This document shows positions 1 through 3,874 of a stretch of 8,415 nt of DNA, piece by piece. The notes beneath the pieces were generated by a model. The model was not told the origin of the DNA. It saw nothing but the letters and a program-made list of their open reading frames with translations, and did not search any database. The position numbers were made by a program, and so were the translations under genes. This DNA is from a bacterium (GTDB lineage: Bacteria > Vulcanimicrobiota > Vulcanimicrobiia > Vulcanimicrobiales > SCRA01): NCBI GenBank assembly GCA_028869325.1, contig JAGWST010000369.1, positions 1 to 8,415 of the forward strand. The letters run 5' to 3'. The stretch's first letter is position 1. Every line of letters starts with the position of its first letter.

Positions 1-1
1 G

Positions 2-304
2 AAGGCCGGCACCGTTCAATTGGCGCGGACGCTGGCAGCGGAGTTGGGCCCACGCGGCGTGCGCGTCAACGCGCTGGCGCCGGGAGCGATCGAGACGCCG
101 CTGACGGCGCAGATCAAGGACAATCCCGAGTGGTACGACGCCTACGCGGCAAAGAGCGTCTTCAAACGCTGGGGAAAGCCGGAAGAGATGGCGGCCGTCG
201 TCGCCTTCCTGGTCTCCGATGCGGCGAGCTTCATCACGGGAGCCGTGATTTTCGCCGACGGAGGCTGGACGGCGGCCGACGGCCGCTTCGATCCGAAGGT
301 CTAG
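2..304 (+). CDS. Short-chain dehydrogenase/reductase (SDR), C-terminal part
   Basis: This is the last 100 codons of an NAD(P)-dependent oxidoreductase of the classical SDR family, a soluble Rossmann-fold enzyme; the substrate cannot be told. The first complete codon, at 2-4, is a lysine in the context KAGTVQLARTLAAEL. This matches the segment that follows the catalytic Y-x-x-x-K motif, so the window edge falls at the active-site lysine. Downstream are the usual RVNALAPGAIETP segment (the PG motif after the active site) and the C-terminal GAVIFADGGW segment, with a stop at 302-304. The nucleotide-binding TGxxxGxG motif and the catalytic Ser and Tyr would lie upstream, outside the window. The gene ends six bases before the convergent stop of the next gene. 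Family membership is secure; the specific reaction is unknown. Confidence 0.93.
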   Translation, partial: KAGTVQLARTLAAELGPRGVRVNALAPGAIETPLTAQIKDNPEWYDAYAAKSVFKRWGKPEEMAAVVAFLVSDAASFITGAVIFADGGWTAADGRFDPKV

Positions 305-310
305 ATCCGG

Positions 311-601
311 TTACTTGTGGCTCTTGCCCATCTTGCCGCTGGACGCCGAGCCTGACTCACAGGCATACCCGCCCGTTTTGGTCTTGCCGTAGTAGGCGCT
401 GCCCTTCTTGTAGACTTTGCCCGACGCGGTGTTGACCCAGACGACGTGGCCGCCCTTGCAGTGCGATGCCGCGGCCTGCGGCGTGGTGTAGGTCTGCATG
501 GTGGACATGGACGGCTTTGTCGCCGCGCCGCCAGGCACGGCGGCCAGCACGAGTGAGGAGACGATGATGGCGGCAGCAGAGATACGCGAAAGTAAGCTCA
601 C
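311..601 (-). CDS. Small secreted protein with a two-cysteine domain, unknown function
   Basis: This is a 96-aa protein starting at GTG 601. A strong Shine-Dalgarno sequence (GGAAGGAG, minus strand, 618-611) lies nine bases upstream. Residues 1-27 look like a Sec signal peptide: short basic start, hydrophobic core AAAIIVSSLVLAAV, small residues GGAA at the likely cleavage site. The mature part is a low-complexity Thr/Ser/Met stretch, then a compact segment at about 47-82 with Cys48 and Cys81 at its ends. Its core reads HVVWVNTASGKVYKKGS followed by YYGKTKTGGYACE. I recall similar VVWVNT...YYGKTK...Y segments in small exported proteins of other bacteria, but no function is known to me. The two cysteines could form a disulfide, and a TlpA-like thiol protein is encoded just upstream. 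The tail is rich in Ser, Gly and Lys. The signal peptide and ribosome binding site make the gene convincing. Confidence 0.8.
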   Translation of the reverse strand: MSLLSRISAAAIIVSSLVLAAVPGGAATKPSMSTMQTYTTPQAAASHCKGGHVVWVNTASGKVYKKGSAYYGKTKTGGYACESGSASSGKMGKSHK

Positions 602-610
602 GGTCTGCGG

Positions 611-618
611 CTCCTTCC
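611..618 (-). promoter_or_regulatory. Shine-Dalgarno site of the small secreted protein
   Basis: Read on the minus strand this is GGAAGGAG, nine bases before the GTG start at 601. It decides in favour of the GTG start. Its first two G residues also belong to the 3' arm of the adjacent stem-loop (617-635), so pairing could affect access to the site. Confidence 0.7.
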
Positions 619-658
619 GGCACGCACGGTGCCGGCAACGTGATGGCGGAGGCCATCA
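617..658 (-). repeat. Two tandem perfect stem-loops in the leader of the small secreted protein
   Basis: Two perfect inverted repeats sit side by side. The first is CCGGCAC (617-623) and GTGCCGG (629-635) with a 5-base loop. The second is TGATGGC (641-647) and GCCATCA (652-658) with a 4-base loop. Each stem has seven base pairs and the two are five bases apart. In the minus-strand transcript the hairpins come immediately before the Shine-Dalgarno sequence of the 96-aa secreted protein. No T-run follows either one, so an intrinsic terminator for the upstream thioredoxin-like gene is unlikely. A leader structure affecting translation or mRNA stability is the simplest reading, but that role is inference. 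Confidence 0.5.
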
Positions 659-754
659 AGGTACTCCGCGCCAGATAGGGCGTGGATGCCTTCAATCCTA
701 ACCAATTCGCCGCGAAAATGGTAGGGCCGCGCAAGCCGGCGCACGGTCCCCCGA
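659..754. other. Remainder of the gap between the TlpA-like and small secreted protein genes
   Basis: Both flanking genes are on the minus strand, so the promoter of the small secreted gene should lie here if it is not cotranscribed with its upstream neighbour. I see no good -35/-10 pair. The only symmetric element noticed is a short odd palindrome, TTCGC-C-GCGAA, at 706-716, which could be an operator half-site pair or chance. No open frame in the gap looks like a gene. Confidence 0.3.
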
Positions 755-1309
755 TTACGCCCGCGAGAGAACCGATTCGATGGCGGCCAGGGCCTCGCGC
801 CGCTCCAACTCGCCAAGATGGATCGAGCGAACGATGCCGCCGGCATCGACGAAGATGGAGGTGGGAATATCCGTGATGCCCCAGACATTCGTCGCCTGCT
901 CGTGGTCGAGAACGATCGGAAACGCGATGCCGAAGCGCTTGGCGAAGGGCGGTATGGCCGAGGCGCTCTCGCTCATCGAGATGCCCAGCACCCGTAGCCC
1001 GCGCGCTGCGTAGCGCTTGGCAGCGGAGACGATGGTCGGCATCTCCTGGTTGCACGGCTCGCACCAGGTCGCGAAGCAGTTGATCCACAGCGCCTCTCCG
1101 CGCAGCGTGGCGAGGGAGATCTCGCGGCCCTCGACGGTGGGGGCCGTCATGGCGGGCATCGGATGGCCGGGCGCGATGATCCCACGGGCAAAACTGGCGT
1201 GCGCTCGATCGCCGGGGAGCGCGGTCGCAACGGCGGGCGCGCGCAGCGCGAGCGGGAGCGGGAGCGCGAGACTGGCGGTGAGCCCCATGAAGAAACGGCG
1301 GCGATGCAT
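755..1309 (-). CDS. TlpA/ResA-like thiol-disulfide oxidoreductase with Tat-type signal
   Basis: This is a 184-aa extracytoplasmic thioredoxin-fold protein. The N-terminus has RRRFFMG followed by a hydrophobic stretch to about residue 28, which resembles a twin-arginine signal. After a spacer, the domain starts near residue 46 (APGHPMPAMTAPTVEG), typical of the AhpC/TSA-like redoxin front of TlpA proteins. The active site is ATWCEPC with Cys83 and Cys86, and the cis-proline motif is DIPTSIFVD with Pro149. An extra cysteine, Cys78, lies five residues before the active pair. Family members reduce disulfides outside the membrane, often apocytochrome c or copper-site cysteines during respiratory complex assembly. 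A link to the cytochrome c encoded at 3875-5320 is plausible but unproved. ATG 1309 has no clear Shine-Dalgarno sequence and lies at the centre of a perfect palindrome. Family call secure, substrate unknown. Confidence 0.92.
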   Translation of the reverse strand: MHRRRFFMGLTASLALPLPLALRAPAVATALPGDRAHASFARGIIAPGHPMPAMTAPTVEGREISLATLRGEALWINCFATWCEPCNQEMPTIVSAAKRYAARGLRVLGISMSESASAIPPFAKRFGIAFPIVLDHEQATNVWGITDIPTSIFVDAGGIVRSIHLGELERREALAAIESVLSRA

Positions 1310-1317
1310 CGCCGCCG
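1296..1317. repeat. Perfect 22-bp palindrome centred at the start codon of the TlpA-like gene
   Basis: Eleven bases on each side pair perfectly around the centre between 1306 and 1307, with central sequence GCGATGCATCGC and flanking CGGCG/CGCCG. The start codon (minus strand, 1309-1307) abuts the centre. Part of the symmetry comes from the CGC CGC CGT arginine codons of the Tat motif mirrored by a GCG repeat upstream. In RNA it could form a GC-rich hairpin of about nine base pairs that buries the start codon. As DNA it could be a dyad-symmetric binding site. Confidence 0.55.
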
Positions 1318-1356
1318 CTCTACGCCCCCAACCCCGGGGCTCCTCTTTGGCTCGCT

Positions 1357-1584
1357 CTAATCTAGGTCCGCCCCGGCCGGAGCATTGCGCGCGGCCGCCA
1401 CGATCTGGCGGCGCCGGCGCGCGACGGCCCGGGCGATGCGTGGCCGGATCTCCGACCGGTAGAGATCCTCGGCCCGTTCGGCGGTGTGGTCACCGTAGGT
1501 CATCAGCGCATCGAGGACACCCTCGTCCCGATAGGCGACATCGTAGTAGGCGATATCCAGCGCGCGCTGTGCGACTTCGTGCAT
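1357..1584 (-). CDS. Small hypothetical protein, 75 aa
   Basis: I do not recognise this protein. Two starts are possible. ATG 1632 would give 91 aa but has no ribosome binding site and would take in a hairpin region. ATG 1584 (MHEVAQRALDIAYYD) has GGGGGA six bases upstream and gives 75 aa, so I prefer it. The product has no signal peptide, membrane segment or cysteine. An acidic, aromatic first half (AYYDVAYRDEGVLDALMTYGDH) is followed by a likely amphipathic helix and a basic cluster, ARAVARRRRQ, near residues 50-60, then an Ala-rich tail. It looks helical and cytoplasmic and could touch nucleic acid, but that is a guess from charge alone. The codon bias matches the neighbours. It lies 91 bases after the EamA gene and 47 bases before the TlpA-like gene on the same strand. 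Confidence 0.55.
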   Translation of the reverse strand: MHEVAQRALDIAYYDVAYRDEGVLDALMTYGDHTAERAEDLYRSEIRPRIARAVARRRRQIVAAARNAPAGADLD

Positions 1585-1606
1585 ATCGATCCCCCGGCGG
1601 AGCCTC

Positions 1607-1630
1607 GACGGCCGGTGCGTGACCGGCGTC
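1607..1630. repeat. Hairpin between the EamA exporter and the 75-aa gene
   Basis: GCCGGT (1611-1616) pairs with ACCGGC (1622-1627) around a 5-base loop. GAC (1607-1609) and GTC (1628-1630) extend the stem with one bulged G at 1610. It lies downstream of the EamA stop codon in the minus-strand transcript and about a dozen bases upstream of the G-rich ribosome binding site of the 75-aa gene. No T-run follows, so it may be a weak or Rho-assisted terminator, a leader element or chance. Confidence 0.3.
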
Positions 1631-1675
1631 ACAGCTTGGCTATTCAGCGGGAACGCGCCGGCGGGCCTCCTCTCT

Positions 1676-2623
1676 TTACCGAGTCTTGACCGAGCGTAGG
1701 CCGGGGGTGGAGGCGCGCTGCGGCACCTGAAGCAGTACGAGGGCGGCCACGATCAGGGCGCCGCCGGTCAGCTGCAGCGGTCCCAGACGCTCTCCCAGGA
1801 TCAGCGCCCCGAGCGCGACGGTGACGACCGGCTCCAGTGTCGAGAGGACGGCGGCGCGTGGCGTTCCCAGGCGGCGTATCCCCGCGAAGAGCGCCACGAT
1901 CGGGACGACCGTCGCGACCACGACGATGCCCAGCACCATCAGTCCCGCGGCCGAGGTCCGCGGCAGGCTCACGCCCGTGGCGAGCGCGACCGCGATGAAC
2001 GAGGTCGCCGCGCCGAGGCAGACGTAGGCGCTGGCGGTGAGCGAGTCGACGCTGCGCACGAGGCGCGCGCTCAGGATCAGGTAGGCGGCGTACCACAGGC
2101 CCATGCCCACACCGATCGCCAGGCCCAGGAGATCGGCGCGTGGCCCATGCGGATTCGCCGCGAGCGAGGTGCCGGCGAAGGCGACGATCAACGCCGCCAG
2201 CCGGCGCCGCGAGGGAGGCTCGTGCTCGACGAGCCACGCGAGCAGCGCGACGAATGCCGGATAGGTGTAGAGGAGCAGCGACGTCAGCCCGACGCTGATG
2301 CGCTCGATAGCCAGGAAGTAGAGCGCCGACTGTATGGCGTAACCCACGGCTCCCAGCGTGAACGCCGTCGCCGCCTGCCGCAGCGGCAGGCGCCAGCGCC
2401 GTCGCGCGATCAGCCAGATCCACAGCAGCAACGCCGCGCCGGCGAATCGCCACGCCAGGGTGCTCGGCAGGTCGAGGCCCGCGTGCAAGAGCCCCTTGCC
2501 GAAGATTCCCAGCGTCGCAAAGCCGCATGCCGAGCACGAAACCAGCGCGACGCCCGCCAGATCGATGCGCTTCGCCCGAGCGGCTGGCTCATCGGCGCGC
2601 CAAGCGGGCCGTTCGTCGATCAC
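1676..2623 (-). CDS. EamA/DMT-superfamily membrane exporter
   Basis: This is a 315-aa integral membrane protein of the drug/metabolite transporter superfamily (EamA, RhaT/YdcZ-like). It has two repeated five-helix halves. The first runs from about residue 23 (LAGVALVSCSACGFATLGIFGKGLL) to about 157 and includes the conserved segment LLLYTYPAFVALLAWLV. The second starts near 166 (LLGLAIGVGMGLWYAAYLILSARL) and ends near 300, with the matching AAVLSTLEPVVTVALGALILGERL segment. Length and ten predicted helices fit the family. Members export amino acids, purines or other small metabolites; the substrate is unknown here. It starts at GTG 2623, which overlaps the TGA of the upstream VOC gene in a GTGA tetranucleotide, so translation is probably coupled and no separate Shine-Dalgarno sequence is evident. 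The pairing suggests a shared substrate or product with the VOC enzyme, but that is inference. Confidence 0.93.
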   Translation of the reverse strand: MIDERPAWRADEPAARAKRIDLAGVALVSCSACGFATLGIFGKGLLHAGLDLPSTLAWRFAGAALLLWIWLIARRRWRLPLRQAATAFTLGAVGYAIQSALYFLAIERISVGLTSLLLYTYPAFVALLAWLVEHEPPSRRRLAALIVAFAGTSLAANPHGPRADLLGLAIGVGMGLWYAAYLILSARLVRSVDSLTASAYVCLGAATSFIAVALATGVSLPRTSAAGLMVLGIVVVATVVPIVALFAGIRRLGTPRAAVLSTLEPVVTVALGALILGERLGPLQLTGGALIVAALVLLQVPQRASTPGLRSVKTR

Positions 2624-3102
2624 CGCGTCATGCCGTAGCGCGTGATCTCATCGTCCAAGTGTAACGGCAAGACCGGTGCCGACTTGTCGTATTCGCCCCA
2701 GTCGGCGCGCGGCACGATCCACATGATCTCGAACTCGTTGCCGTCGGGATCGTGGCCGTAGATCGATTTGCTGACCCGGTGATCGCTCTCGCCGACAAGG
2801 GCGTCCAAGCGCAGCAGGGTCTCGCGTGCCGTGCGCAGATCCTCGATGGCGTCGACCTGCCATGCGAGATGGTAGAGTCCTACCGCGCCGGGCGGCGGCG
2901 ACGGCGCCCCCTCGCCCACGGCGAAGAGGCCGAGGTCGTGGTGGTTCTCCGAGCCCGCCGCGCGCAGGAAGGCTGCGTCGAGACGGTCCTCGCGCGAGAC
3001 GAGCGTGAAGCCGAAGGCCCCCTGGTAAAATTCCAGCGCACGCTCGAGGTCGCGAACGAAGAGCACTGCGTGGTTGAGGCGACGTACCGGGATCATGAAC
3101 AT
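2620..3102 (-). CDS. VOC-family metalloenzyme (glyoxalase/extradiol dioxygenase-like)
   Basis: This is a 160-aa protein of the vicinal oxygen chelate superfamily. The opening RLNHAVLFVRDLERALEFYQ is the classic first beta-alpha unit, and GHDPDGNEFEIMWI is the classic last strand. Likely metal ligands by family pattern are His11, His78 (LYHLAWQV) and Glu125. It most resembles single-module proteins annotated as glyoxalase/bleomycin-resistance/dioxygenase or catechol 2,3-dioxygenase-like. The actual reaction (isomerase, dioxygenase, thiol transferase or drug binding) cannot be decided. The C-terminal extension after the fold (about 130-160, ADWGEYDKSAPVLPLHLDDE) is a conserved-looking tail in that subgroup. 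The start at ATG 3102 has GAGG six bases upstream; an in-frame ATG follows two codons later. It heads a translationally coupled pair with the EamA exporter and is divergent from the bc-complex genes. Confidence 0.88.
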   Translation of the reverse strand: MFMIPVRRLNHAVLFVRDLERALEFYQGAFGFTLVSREDRLDAAFLRAAGSENHHDLGLFAVGEGAPSPPPGAVGLYHLAWQVDAIEDLRTARETLLRLDALVGESDHRVSKSIYGHDPDGNEFEIMWIVPRADWGEYDKSAPVLPLHLDDEITRYGMTR

Positions 3103-3189
3103 ACTCTACCTCATCCGGCCGAGGGTCGCCACTGTAGCGGCAGGAGGGCCTTCTCGCCGCCCGGTACTTCCCTGCAAGGAGGCATGTGC
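3103..3189. promoter_or_regulatory. Divergent intergenic region, VOC/EamA versus Rieske/cytochrome b-c
   Basis: These 87 bases separate two genes that point away from each other, so promoters for both units are expected here. No convincing -35/-10 pair could be picked by eye. The plus-strand end carries AAGGAGG (3176-3182), the ribosome binding site of the Rieske gene. The minus-strand end carries GAGG (3112-3109) for the VOC gene. Confidence 0.5.
3176..3182 (+). promoter_or_regulatory. Ribosome binding site that fixes the Rieske start
   Basis: AAGGAGG is a full Shine-Dalgarno match. Two in-frame ATG codons follow, at 3184 and 3190. Only the second has proper spacing (seven bases); the first is one base away. 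The start is therefore placed at 3190. Confidence 0.8.
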
Positions 3190-3840
3190 ATGTCTGAGCA
3201 CGCGTCGGCGTACGACGACCCCGGTACTCCCCAGGAGATCTCGCGGCGCACGTTCATGGCGAACGCCACCGTCGTGCTGGGCGGCCTGGTCGGAGTGACG
3301 CTGGCGATCTCGGTGATCGGCTCGCTCGTGCCTACCAGCGAGGTGCTCTCGGGGAAGAAGATGTGGTCGGCGCTCGACTCGGCAGGCTTCTCCAAGCTGC
3401 AAGGCAGCGACGGCAATGTCCCGCTCAAGATCTTCTTCACGCACAAGTCGCAGGACGGTTACCTGGAGTCGCAGAGTCAGGAGTACGTCTGGGGTCTCAA
3501 GCTCACGCCCGATCAGGAGCAGCAGATGCGGGCGGCGCGCCCGGACCTCTTCGCGCAAAAGGGCGCGGGCGTGGAGTTCAACGTCTTCACGATGGGCTTC
3601 GTGATCTTCAGCCCGATCTGCCCGCACCTTGGGTGCCACTACAATTGGGACCAGGCTAGCACCAAGTTCATCTGCCCGTGCCACGGCTCCGTCTACGATA
3701 AGTTCGGCAAGCATCTCGCCGGCCCGGCGCCGCGTGGGCTCGATCCGCTTCCGCTGCGCGAGCAGAGCGGCAAGGCCGAGATCACCTGGATTCAATACGA
3801 GACGGCGGTTCCCGACCGCGTCATCATCGCGTACAGCTAG
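3190..3840 (+). CDS. qcrA: Rieske iron-sulfur subunit of a quinol:cytochrome c oxidoreductase
   Basis: This is a 216-aa Rieske [2Fe-2S] protein that takes one electron from quinol at the Qo site and passes it to cytochrome c. The N-terminus carries SRRTFM (residues 18-23), a twin-arginine motif, followed by one hydrophobic helix (about 26-47) that serves as an uncleaved anchor. The cluster motifs are complete: CPHLGC with ligands Cys144 and His146, and CPCHGS with ligands Cys162 and His165. Cys149 and Cys164 form the usual disulfide. GPAPRGLDPLPL supplies the Pro loop. Between anchor and cluster lies a sizeable insert with a predicted polar helix, LTPDQEQQMRAARPDLF (about 101-117), which is longer than I expect for a minimal Rieske domain. 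The next gene, 34 bases downstream, encodes the fused cytochrome b/c partner. Function is secure. Confidence 0.96.
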   Translation: MSEHASAYDDPGTPQEISRRTFMANATVVLGGLVGVTLAISVIGSLVPTSEVLSGKKMWSALDSAGFSKLQGSDGNVPLKIFFTHKSQDGYLESQSQEYVWGLKLTPDQEQQMRAARPDLFAQKGAGVEFNVFTMGFVIFSPICPHLGCHYNWDQASTKFICPCHGSVYDKFGKHLAGPAPRGLDPLPLREQSGKAEITWIQYETAVPDRVIIAYS

Positions 3841-3861
3841 TGTTCCGAGCGCTTGGATCGT

Positions 3862-3867
3862 AAGGAG
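3862..3867 (+). promoter_or_regulatory. Ribosome binding site that fixes the cytochrome b/c start
   Basis: AAGGAG lies seven bases before ATG 3875. This sets the start of the fused cytochrome b/c gene. The open frame extends about 246 bases further upstream, inside the Rieske gene, but that extension is Arg/Ser-rich shadow sequence and is not part of the protein. Confidence 0.8.
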
Positions 3868-3874
3868 AGGCCTC

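Noticed and set aside
1249..1270. Tandem GGAGCG-like hexamers in the TlpA-like gene, possible phase-variable repeat
   Set aside because: Only about three imperfect units, encoding the Leu-Pro/Ala core of the signal sequence. A six-base unit keeps the frame, so it cannot switch the gene off.
1644..2537. Second minus-strand frame (297 codons) within the EamA gene
   Set aside because: Arg/Gly/Ala-rich with no membrane segments; the other frame gives a clean ten-helix transporter.
2752..3189. N-terminal extension of the Rieske frame upstream of ATG 3190
   Set aside because: It lies antisense to the VOC gene and has shadow composition. The Shine-Dalgarno sequence at 3176-3182 and the Tat motif just after 3190 fix the start.
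3629..3874. N-terminal extension of the cytochrome b/c frame inside the Rieske gene
   Set aside because: Ser/Arg/Ala-rich shadow of the Rieske cluster region. The ribosome binding site AAGGAG and the standard cytochrome b N-terminus begin at 3875.
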